From the NCBI GenBank assembly GCA_947575935.1, contig CANPPM010000011.1, positions 1 through 18,743 on the forward strand: a DNA stretch of 18,743 nt, written 5' to 3'. Of the stretch, positions 8,173-13,381 are shown piece after piece (position 1 is the stretch's first letter; every line of letters begins with the position of its first letter). Origin of the DNA: an uncultured Butyricicoccus sp. (lineage in GTDB: Bacteria > Bacillota > Clostridia > Oscillospirales > Butyricicoccaceae). Position numbers and translations under genes: made by a program. Below the pieces are notes generated by a model, which saw nothing but the letters and a program-made list of their open reading frames with translations, was not told the origin of the DNA and did not search any database.

Positions 8173-8767
8173 GATGAATATACCCCGCTGCTGTCGATAA
8201 AATACGCGCACAAACCGGCGTATCCCGCAGCGCAGGGAAGGGCACGGTCGGACTTGGTGCAGTATCGTGCGGGCGGAGCGATTTAGCCATCCAGATCACA
8301 TCCCGCCACAGACCAAACTTAAACATACTGTCCTGATAGGAACCGGAAATCACAAAGCCCATCGCACTGTGAAACTTGATGCTGCGCTCATTTGGCGAAG
8401 TGATGCCGACAAAAATATTATAATACCCCTGTGCCGCCAACAGCTCAAAAATAGCCGTATACAACGCCCGTGCAACGCCGCGCCTGTGATAAGCCGGGGC
8501 AACATAAATAGAGGTCTCGGCCGACCATTGGTATCCCGCGCGCGTCCGGTGCGGGGACGCATAGCCATACCCCGCTAACTCCCCGTCAATTTCACAGAGC
8601 AACCAGGGCATCTGCTGCGTATAGGTAAGAAGGCGCTGCAAAAATTCTGCAGGGGCCGGGGCTTCATATTCCGATGACACCGTGGTTTGCTCCACATAAG
8701 GCGCATACAGGGCCAGCATGGCCGCCGCATCGTCCTCCCCGGCCTGACGTATCACAATCTGGGACAT
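8159..8767 (-). CDS. GNAT N-acetyltransferase, phosphinothricin-acetyltransferase-like
   Basis: The product is a 202-aa acetyl-CoA-dependent N-acetyltransferase. The start at 8767 has GGAGGAG at the right distance and gives MSQIVIRQAGEDDAAAMLAL; the longer open frame upstream is unrelated. The order of motifs fits the Pat/Bar/MnaT branch: YAPYVEQTTVSSEYE, then PWLLCEIDGELAGYGYAS, SAETSIYVAPAYHRRGVARAL with the acetyl-CoA loop RRGVAR (95-100), then GYYNIFVGITSPNERSIKFH and FKFGLWRDVIWM. Family members acetylate small amines such as methionine sulfone or sulfoximine analogues; the substrate here is unknown. The last 30 or so residues are a Pro-rich tail not typical of the family. It lies upstream of radC on the same strand. 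Confidence 0.9.
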   Translation of the reverse strand: MSQIVIRQAGEDDAAAMLALYAPYVEQTTVSSEYEAPAPAEFLQRLLTYTQQMPWLLCEIDGELAGYGYASPHRTRAGYQWSAETSIYVAPAYHRRGVARALYTAIFELLAAQGYYNIFVGITSPNERSIKFHSAMGFVISGSYQDSMFKFGLWRDVIWMAKSLRPHDTAPSPTVPFPALRDTPVCARILSTAAGYIHLAPR

Positions 8768-9149
8768 CGCGGTCGTTCTCCTCCCGAAAGTCAAATGATA
8801 AATGGACGGACGGCGCCCGCACACGCCCACTTCAGCGGGACTGCATATCGTCCGCGCCGCTTATGGCCCTGCTGGAAAACAGGCTGCCGCACAGCCGCTT
8901 GCGGCTATTATATCACAGGACCCAACAGAAAGAAAGCAAAAATTTCAACGCCCCTCCGCCCTGCCCAAAGCGGCACAGTCCCTCACCGGCCGATTTGCTG
9001 TCCAGACAAGGCGGCAGCCCGGGCCTGCGCCCGCGGCTGCCGAAAATTGCCTGCAACTTTTTGCAGGAATCCGGCACCCTATTCCCAAGCCTTGCCCGCG
9101 AAGCGCCGCCGGACAGGGCCGTAATCCATCCCCCAAAGGAGGCAGCGCC
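8768..9149. other. Divergent GNAT/MFS intergenic region with strong hairpins
   Basis: This 382-nt region separates two outward-facing genes. It holds a minus-strand promoter (8907-8912 plus upstream), a perfect dyad AGCCGC-TT-GCGGCT at 8893-8906, a large GC stem at 9013-9041 (arms GGCAGCC/GGCTGCC, then CGGGC/GCCCG around CTGC), and a perfect CCTGCAA-CTTT-TTGCAGG hairpin at 9050-9067. The last two could form a leader for the MFS gene. The plus-strand frame is open through it but lacks a start signal before 9150. I could not find a convincing plus-strand promoter. Confidence 0.45.
8907..8935 (-). promoter_or_regulatory. Putative extended -10 promoter for the GNAT gene
   Basis: Minus strand: TG-A-TATAAT (TATAAT at 8907-8912) with a weak TTTCTT 17 bp upstream (8930-8935). 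The start would fall near 8900, inside the AGCCGC-TT-GCGGCT dyad, which could be an operator or a 5' stem. The 13-mer GTGATATAATAGC is identical to that at the radC promoter. Confidence 0.5.
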
Positions 9150-10409
9150 ATGCACCAAAAACTGACCCGCCCAGAGCGCAGCTGGATCTTGTATGATGTC
9201 GGCAATTCGGCCTTCATCCTGCTGGTCACAACCACCATCCCCCTCCTGTTCAAAGGGCTCGCCGGAGCAAAGGGCATCGACACCGTATATGCCACCGGGC
9301 TATGGGCTTCCGTCACGGCGGCGGCCGTACTCCTTCTCGCCCTACTCTCCCCGCCCCTGGGGGCTCTGGCAGACTACAAGGGCATGAAAAAAAGACTTTT
9401 TGCCGGCGCGCTTGCGCTCGGCCTGCTCGGTCTTGGCGGACTGTGCGTCACCAGCAGCCCAACGGTCTATCTCGGCTGCTTTATTGTCGCCCGGCTCGGA
9501 TATGCGGCCTGCAACGTGTTCTATGACGCGATGCTGACCGACGTGACCACCGACGACCGGCTCGATATGCTCTCTGCCGCCGGATACGCATGGGGCTACG
9601 CCGGCAGCTGCATCCCCTTTCTCGCCGGGATCCTTCTCCTCTTTTTCCAACCCTTCAGCTGGACTGCTCTGCAGTCCGCCCGGGCTTCCTTTGCCCTAAC
9701 CGGAATCTGGTGGGCGGCACTGGCCCTCCCGCTGCTTCGCAATGTCAGACAGATACACTGCCTGGACGACCGTCCGGACAAGATGCGGCACACCCTGCTG
9801 CGGCTGCGAAGCACCTTCCACAGGCTGCGGCAGGACCGTCAGCTGCTATACTTCCTCTGCGCATATTTCTTTTATATCGACGGCGTCTATACCATCATGA
9901 GCCTGGCTACAACCTACGGCGCTGAAGCCGGCATCGACCAACTTCAAATGCTCTTGGCCCTGCTGCTGACCCAGCTGATTGCCTTCCCCTGCGCGCTGCT
10001 GGCCGCTAAGGCGGCCCGAAAATGGGGCGTTATCCGCCTGCTGCGCCTGTCTGTTATCGCCTATATGGGAATCTGTGCATTCGGCTGGCAGCTCCGCCAG
10101 GCGTGGCAATTCTGGGTGCTTGCAGCCGCGGTCGGCATGTTCCAAGGCGGCATCCAATCTCTTTCCCGCTCGCACTTTGGCCGAATGATCCCCAAGGCAG
10201 AGGCGAACGAATATTTTGGGCTGTTCGACATCTTCGGCAAAGCCGCCGACTTCCTCGGGCCGGCCATCGTTGCTTTCTGCGCATTCGTATTTCATTCGTC
10301 CAGCTATGGGATCCTGGGGCTGCTGGTACTGTTCGCGGCCGGTTTGTGGTTGCTTGGCAAAAGCGAGCATGCAAAATCTCCTTCAAACCATGACGCCTAC
10401 CGCCGATAA
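9150..10409 (+). CDS. UMF1/Atg22-like MFS transporter
   Basis: The product is a polytopic inner-membrane permease of the major facilitator superfamily. The start at 9150 is set by AAAGGAGG nine bases upstream; the open frame extends 116 codons further but lacks any signal. The N-terminus RPERSWILYDVGNSAF is the hallmark of the UMF1 (Vacuole effluxer Atg22-like) family. It is followed by about 12 hydrophobic segments and a cytoplasmic loop of MFS type, GALADYKGMKKR (about residues 74-85). The 419-aa length fits the family. Substrates of bacterial members are mostly unknown; the yeast homologue exports amino acids from the vacuole. It is transcribed alone, divergent from GNAT and convergent with the immA gene. 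Confidence 0.88.
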   Translation: MHQKLTRPERSWILYDVGNSAFILLVTTTIPLLFKGLAGAKGIDTVYATGLWASVTAAAVLLLALLSPPLGALADYKGMKKRLFAGALALGLLGLGGLCVTSSPTVYLGCFIVARLGYAACNVFYDAMLTDVTTDDRLDMLSAAGYAWGYAGSCIPFLAGILLLFFQPFSWTALQSARASFALTGIWWAALALPLLRNVRQIHCLDDRPDKMRHTLLRLRSTFHRLRQDRQLLYFLCAYFFYIDGVYTIMSLATTYGAEAGIDQLQMLLALLLTQLIAFPCALLAAKAARKWGVIRLLRLSVIAYMGICAFGWQLRQAWQFWVLAAAVGMFQGGIQSLSRSHFGRMIPKAEANEYFGLFDIFGKAADFLGPAIVAFCAFVFHSSSYGILGLLVLFAAGLWLLGKSEHAKSPSNHDAYRR

Positions 10410-10457
10410 AGGATCACAGCGGCTCGCGGCAAACGTCCAGCCGGCCAACATCCTTTA
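10407..10457. terminator. Inverted repeat between convergent MFS and immA genes
   Basis: Arms TAAAGGAT (10407-10414) and ATCCTTTA (10450-10457) form an 8-bp inverted repeat that includes both stop codons. A/T-flanked convergent repeats like this can act as bidirectional terminators, but the loop is long and the T-tracts short. Confidence 0.35.
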
Positions 10458-10886
10458 TTCCTCGGGCTCCGGCAGCCGGTACCCCCGCCGCTCCAAGTAA
10501 TACGTCAGCGCAAAGCGTATCATATCCTCGGTTACACCGAAATAGTCGGACAGCTCCCATGCGGTGGCACAGCCGCCCTGCACCGCACGCTGCAACTCCT
10601 CGAAAGGGATCGCACGCTCAACCGCCCACTTATTTGCCCGATATTCATGCCGTTCAACCGTGTCCAGCGGACAAAGGCGGGTATAAAAACCGCCGTATTC
10701 GCAGTGCCCCAGCTCATGCGCCAGCCGGGTCTGCAGCTCCTTGCCCTGCAGCGCCGGATCCAGGCCGATGCAGCCTGCCCCGTCTTTTGGAATCGACACG
10801 CTCCTGGTCTCCGGCAGCGGAAAGTAAACGATCTCGTGCCCCTGTTTTTCTGCAATACTGAAAAAATCACGTTTTATCTCGTTCAC
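10455..10886 (-). CDS. ImmA/IrrE-family zinc metallopeptidase
   Basis: This small, apparently cytoplasmic protease is of the kind that cleaves or destabilises a partner XRE repressor (ICEBs1 ImmA, phage homologues). The 143-aa product carries the zinc motif HELGH at 57-61 and a downstream HEYRANKWA (80-88), whose E81 is the usual third ligand. No signal peptide is visible. The start is a GTG at 10886; its nearby AAAGGAG sits very close, so translation probably depends on coupling with the upstream XRE gene, whose end it overlaps by 20 nt in another frame. Overlapping regulator-peptidase gene order is typical of ICE and prophage switches. I infer that its substrate is the neighbouring regulator. 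Confidence 0.88.
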   Translation of the reverse strand: MNEIKRDFFSIAEKQGHEIVYFPLPETRSVSIPKDGAGCIGLDPALQGKELQTRLAHELGHCEYGGFYTRLCPLDTVERHEYRANKWAVERAIPFEELQRAVQGGCATAWELSDYFGVTEDMIRFALTYYLERRGYRLPEPEE

Positions 10887-11217
10887 GCTCCTTTACAAAT
10901 TGTGCGAAACGCTTGACCTCATAATACATCTCGTCCGTTATCCCCTCCGTACCGCCAAACAGCGCAAAACGCAGCTCTTCCTCGGTTGCACCCGCTGTCC
11001 GCGGCTTCTCCTGCCGCACAGGCGTTTCCCCATACAGCTCGCCCATTGTAATACCGAAATATGCGCACAGCCGCTGTGCGACCTGCCCCGTCGGCCTGGC
11101 ATCCGGGTTCCGCCGCCAATAGGTAACGGTCGATTTATTCACCCCGGCCTCCTGCGCCGCTTTGCTCGGCGTCACGCCCCGAAGGCTGCACAGCTCCTGA
11201 AACCTGCTGAAAAACAC
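10867..11217 (-). CDS. XRE-family helix-turn-helix transcriptional regulator (ImmR-like)
   Basis: This 116-aa protein probably acts as a DNA-binding repressor. Residues 17-63 (PSKAAQEAGVNKSTVTYW followed by RLCAYFGITMGELYG) form a canonical XRE helix-turn-helix. The C-terminal part is acidic, then basic (VKRFAQFVKERERDKT), and could be the dimerisation or protease-recognition segment. The start is a GTG at 11217 with AGGAGG six bases upstream. Upstream lie several TTGAA/TTCAA dyads and two overlapping opposed promoters, so autoregulation and control of the divergent transcript are likely. It overlaps the ImmA-like gene by 20 nt. No integrase, excisionase or relaxase is seen nearby. Confidence 0.88.
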   Translation of the reverse strand: MFFSRFQELCSLRGVTPSKAAQEAGVNKSTVTYWRRNPDARPTGQVAQRLCAYFGITMGELYGETPVRQEKPRTAGATEEELRFALFGGTEGITDEMYYEVKRFAQFVKERERDKT

Positions 11218-11276
11218 AAAACTCCTCCTTCATTTTTGTGCACAACAAACAAGTTTAGAATTTTCAACCTTCACGC

Positions 11277-11305
11277 TTGACAAGTTTAAATATTTATACT
11301 ATAAT
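11277..11305 (+). promoter_or_regulatory. Perfect-consensus sigma-A promoter facing the small ORFs
   Basis: TTGACA (11277-11282), a 17-bp spacer and TATAAT (11300-11305) match the consensus in all 12 positions. The start is near 11312, directly before a TTGAA-N3-TTCAA dyad. Such a strong promoter next to an XRE gene suggests tight repression. Confidence 0.82.
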
Positions 11306-11321
11306 AAAGGTGTGGTTGAAA
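11293..11321 (-). promoter_or_regulatory. Candidate XRE-immA promoter, overlapping the plus-strand promoter
   Basis: Minus strand: TTTCAA (11316-11321), 17 bp, TATAAA (11293-11298). It lies face to face with the perfect plus-strand promoter, so the two could not be occupied together. Its -35 lies inside the first TTGAA/TTCAA dyad, which fits autoregulation. Confidence 0.45.
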
Positions 11322-11392
11322 CATTCAAACCATTGGTTGGCTGATGGCTTGCTTGCAGCTCCATTATAACACAACAGTTGAATGTTTTCAAC
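11316..11392. promoter_or_regulatory. TTGAA/TTCAA operator dyads
   Basis: Two clear dyads are present: TTGAA-ACA-TTCAA at 11316-11328 and GTTGAA-TGTT-TTCAAC at 11377-11392. A degenerate third (TTAGAA-TT-TTCAA) lies near 11255-11267, and a half-site GTTGAA is at 11399-11404. They surround the overlapping promoters and are plausible XRE binding sites; assignment to the adjacent regulator is inference. Confidence 0.6.
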
Positions 11393-11759
11393 CAAAAAGT
11401 TGAACAGAATTGGAAAACTTGTTCCTACCCGCTGCCGTGCCGTACAATGTACTGCATGACAGGCCAACCTTTGGGGCATTTTCCAATCTACCACAGAATC
11501 TGTCCTATAAAACGGACACGTAAAAAATTCGCAAAAACTTTTCTATTTTAGATGTTGTTTGAAACAGGAATGCATCTCCAATCACAAAAAATTTCAACAC
11601 CAGATCAAACCCATCTGGCGCAGAAATGAAAGAATGGGCTGCAAAAAAACTGGCAAAACAAGAAGGTAAAAGGAGGTTTATCCGGGGATATGCCACATGT
11701 TTCAAGCAGGAAAAGGGTCTGCTAGGCAGGCCGCCGGACAACATGACAGGAGGATACCG

Positions 11760-11852
11760 ATGATGACATGGCTTGCAAACCAACACCACGCCGCCCGTAC
11801 GCAGAGGCCGCTGACGCCGGGGGATGCTCCCGCCGTTGCGGAGATACGCTAA
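11760..11852 (+). CDS. Small ORF, 30 aa, unknown
   Basis: The frame encodes 30 residues starting MMTWLANQHHAARTQRP. It has an excellent AGGAGG site (11748-11753) six bases before the ATG. Its stop codon TAA shares an A with the ATG of the next ORF (TAATG), an arrangement that favours translational coupling. I do not recognise the sequence. It may be a real small protein or a leader peptide that sets translation of the Cys-rich protein. The frame could also open at an ATG at 11697 (51 aa), but that codon has no usable ribosome binding site. Confidence 0.4.
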   Translation: MMTWLANQHHAARTQRPLTPGDAPAVAEIR

Positions 11853-12112
11853 TGCCCCGCGCGCCGGTCTGCCCGTTCTACGGGCACACAAAAAAGGAAC
11901 GCCTGGTTTGTCTGCAGGGCGGTGCTGACACAACAGGCCAGAACGAGTTGACAATGCATTTTCCCAACCAGATGTGCCGGGTACGGTACTGGGTAAACTT
12001 CTGCTGCGGCGACTGGAAACGATGCACCCTTGCCTCTGCCCTATGGGAAGAATACGAAAAAGAGAACGGTACTCCCACAGCCGCCTGTACTGCGCGCCGC
12101 GCCGGGGCTTGA
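11852..12112 (+). CDS. Small Cys-rich CPFY-x-H protein, phage/ICE-like hypothetical
   Basis: The 86-aa product begins MPRAPVCPFYGHTKKERLVC and has Cys at 7, 20, 42, 51, 52, 58 and 79 plus His at 12. This suggests a small metal-binding fold, with CCGDWKRCTLASALWEEYEK as a second conserved-looking block. From memory it resembles short hypothetical proteins of clostridial prophages and integrative elements (CPFY or CPFF near the start, a later C-x(6)-C before a helix); I could not verify this. GGAG lies 8 nt before the ATG and the start overlaps the preceding stop (TAATG). The frame is also open upstream to 11768, but that start lacks a site. No terminator follows before the bioY promoter. Confidence 0.6.
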   Translation: MPRAPVCPFYGHTKKERLVCLQGGADTTGQNELTMHFPNQMCRVRYWVNFCCGDWKRCTLASALWEEYEKENGTPTAACTARRAGA

Positions 12113-12128
12113 CACTTCCGCCGGAAAT

Positions 12129-12160
12129 ATGTAAACCATATTTTAAGTTTTAGTTGACAT
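12129..12160 (+). promoter_or_regulatory. BirA-type operator 1 at the bioY promoter
   Basis: ATGTAAACC, a 14-bp spacer, then AGTTGACAT: the arms are inverted repeats agreeing at 7 of 9 positions. The known Firmicute BirA site is two 9-bp GTAAAC/GTTTAC arms about 14-16 bp apart. This copy covers the -35 box of bioY. Confidence 0.65.
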
Positions 12161-12181
12161 TCATAGGGATTGTGTTATACT
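12154..12181 (+). promoter_or_regulatory. bioY promoter
   Basis: TTGACA (12154-12159), a 16-bp spacer, TATACT (12176-12181). The start is near 12188. The -35 lies in operator 1 and the start site lies in operator 2. Confidence 0.72.
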
Positions 12182-12183
12182 GT

Positions 12184-12215
12184 TTGTAAACCATTTACAG
12201 AAATTTAGTTTACAG
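12184..12215 (+). promoter_or_regulatory. BirA-type operator 2 at the bioY start site
   Basis: TTGTAAACC, a 14-bp spacer, then AGTTTACAG: a close match to the BirA consensus. It spans the predicted transcription start, so bound BirA should block initiation. Confidence 0.8.
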
Positions 12216-12231
12216 CAAGGAGTGTCCCCTA

Positions 12232-12759
12232 ATGAATGACAAAACAAGATCCCTGGTGCAGTGCGCACTGTTTGCGGCGCTGCTCGCAGCATGTTCCCAG
12301 TTGGTGATCCCACTGCCTATGATCTCGATCAATCTGGCATTGTTCGCTGTACATCTGACCGGCGCAGTGCTTGGCCCCAAATGGGGCGTCGCATCCGTGC
12401 TGGTGTTCGTAGCGTTGGGCGCATGCGGGGTCCCAGTATTCATGGGGTTCCAAGGCGGTCTGGTCTATCTGTTTGGCAAAACAGGCGGCTATGTGCTTGG
12501 ATATGTGCTGGATGCTCTGATTGTCGGACTTTGGACCCGCAGGCTCGGCAATTCCATCCCCCATCTGTGCGTATGCATGACAATCGGCCTGGCAGCCTGC
12601 TACACCTTTGGCGCCGCCTGGTTTATGTTCCTGACGGGAATGGGACTCTGGCAGAGTCTCATATACTGTGTTTTCCCCTTCCTGATAGGCGACGCGGTCA
12701 AAATCGGCCTGGCAGCCGTACTGACCAAAATCCTTGCGCGCCGCGGCGTATTTGCATAA
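12232..12759 (+). CDS. bioY: Biotin transporter BioY (ECF S-component)
   Basis: BioY is the membrane substrate-binding subunit of the energy-coupling-factor biotin importer. It works with a shared EcfA/EcfA'/EcfT module encoded elsewhere, or alone. The 175-aa protein has about six hydrophobic segments. An Ala-rich first helix (ALFAALLAACSQ) contains the AxxxA-type EcfT docking surface. Family motifs are GVPVFMGFQGGLVYLFGKTGGY and, near the end, FPFLIGDAVKIGLA. The start at 12232 has AAGGAG nine bases upstream. The gene is monocistronic, ending in a strong terminator, and its promoter is bracketed by two BirA-type operators, which independently supports the biotin assignment. Confidence 0.95.
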   Translation: MNDKTRSLVQCALFAALLAACSQLVIPLPMISINLALFAVHLTGAVLGPKWGVASVLVFVALGACGVPVFMGFQGGLVYLFGKTGGYVLGYVLDALIVGLWTRRLGNSIPHLCVCMTIGLAACYTFGAAWFMFLTGMGLWQSLIYCVFPFLIGDAVKIGLAAVLTKILARRGVFA

Positions 12760-12771
12760 GCCCCCTTTCCT

Positions 12772-12825
12772 TGCCGGGGTACTTTCGGAAGCCGGAAAGT
12801 ATCCCCGGCATTTTTTCTATTTTTT
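12772..12825 (+). terminator. Intrinsic terminator of bioY
   Basis: TGCCGGGGTACTTTC pairs with GAAAGTA-T-CCCCGGCA (one bulged T) around a short loop, followed by TTTTTT-CTA-TTTTT. It starts 12 nt after the bioY stop. Confidence 0.93.
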
Positions 12826-12886
12826 CAATTCAGAAAAATAATTTTTTATACAAACCGCCAAAATCAGAATTTTCAAAAAAAATGCA

Positions 12887-12915
12887 TTGACAAATCAAGT
12901 TAGCTGATGTAAACT
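12887..12915 (+). promoter_or_regulatory. feoA promoter
   Basis: TTGACA (12887-12892), a 17-bp spacer, TAAACT (12910-12915). The -10 lies inside the first operator-like dyad, so repression by occlusion is expected. Confidence 0.62.
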
Positions 12916-12947
12916 TTTATCCAGATCGGGTTAGCGCACACTAACTT
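12897..12947 (+). promoter_or_regulatory. Two operator-like dyads at the feo promoter
   Basis: Dyad 1, AAGTTAG-CTGATG-TAAACTT (12897-12916), and dyad 2, GGGTTAG-CGCACA-CTAACTT (12928-12947), share a GTTAG-N6-CTAAC-like core. They start 31 bp apart, close to three helical turns. The GTTAG/CTAAC words recall DtxR/IdeR-family metal-repressor boxes, although those usually have a shorter gap; the regulator is therefore inferred only. Confidence 0.6.
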
Positions 12948-13078
12948 CCACCCTAACACTGAGACACAACTAATCATCAGCAGCATTTTTAAGGCTTTTT
13001 CAATCGCTGCCATACGCAGAAAGTACCGGCTGAGGCGATTGATCCAGCTTCTACATGAAGAAAGGAGCCGTGACCGGC

Positions 13079-13288
13079 ATGCCGCTTACCATGGTTGATA
13101 CCGGTGCAGCAAACACCGTAAAGCAGATCCGCGGAAAAGATGATACCCGCCATTTTTTGGCCTCTCTAGGCTTCACCGAGGGGGCGACGGTTACGGTCGT
13201 CTGCTCATTGGCTGGTAACCTGATCGTTCAAATCAAGGATTCCCGGATTGCTCTGTCACAGCAGATGGCATCCCGCATCCTGGTATAG
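13079..13288 (+). CDS. feoA: Ferrous iron transport protein A
   Basis: FeoA is a small cytoplasmic SH3-like protein that supports the FeoB ferrous-iron channel. I start it at the ATG at 13079, giving the family N-terminus MPLTMVDTGAANTVKQI and 69 aa. AAAGGAG lies about 11 nt upstream. An earlier in-frame ATG at 13055 lies before that site and has none of its own. The body RHFLASLGFTEGATVTVV followed by GNLIVQIKDSRIALSQQMA is typical of clostridial FeoA. The gene is intact and the first of a feoAB unit whose second gene is broken. Confidence 0.92.
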   Translation: MPLTMVDTGAANTVKQIRGKDDTRHFLASLGFTEGATVTVVCSLAGNLIVQIKDSRIALSQQMASRILV

Positions 13289-13381
13289 CCCGAGGATATA
13301 CGCAGCGCGCACTATAGTCCCATCTGCGCGGGCAAAACGGTACCGACGGGCCGGCACACCCGAAACCTACCTTATTTTTCC

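Larger units (their letters stand above)
11218..11759. other. A/T-rich control region between XRE gene and small ORFs
   Basis: This 542-nt region is clearly more A/T-rich than its surroundings. The left third holds the opposed promoters and dyads described separately. The rest (about 11405-11759) would be a long plus-strand leader. It contains TGTCC-N8-GGACA near 11501-11518, a CCAGAT-N7-ATCTGG hairpin at 11600-11618, and an orphan AGGAGG at 11671-11676 with an ATG only 13 nt later. A 45-codon frame at 11626-11763 ends in an ATGA overlap with the next ORF but lacks a ribosome binding site. No RNA family was recognised. Confidence 0.45.
12826..13078 (+). other. feoA upstream region and leader
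   Basis: Beyond the promoter and dyads the region is an A/T-rich spacer followed by a leader of about 155 nt. The leader contains an inverted repeat TCAATCGC (13000-13007) / GCGATTGA (13035-13042) whose interior also has GCC/GGC complementarity. Two further CTAAC words occur downstream of the second dyad region. No ORF is supported. Confidence 0.5.

Noticed and set aside
8802..9149. 116-codon N-terminal extension of the MFS permease
   Set aside because: The extension is Pro/Arg-rich and non-hydrophobic, crosses the divergent promoter region, and the real start at 9150 has AAAGGAGG and the UMF1 N-terminus.
11626..11763. 45-codon ORF (MKEWAAKKLAKQEGKRRF...) overlapping the 30-aa ORF by ATGA
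   Set aside because: The overlap is suggestive, but no ribosome binding site precedes the ATG and the protein is unrecognised. The AGGAGG site inside it points to a different start.
11505..11954. 149-codon minus-strand open frame antisense to the small ORFs
   Set aside because: No start signal or family similarity; the plus strand has better-supported ORFs with ribosome binding sites and coupling.
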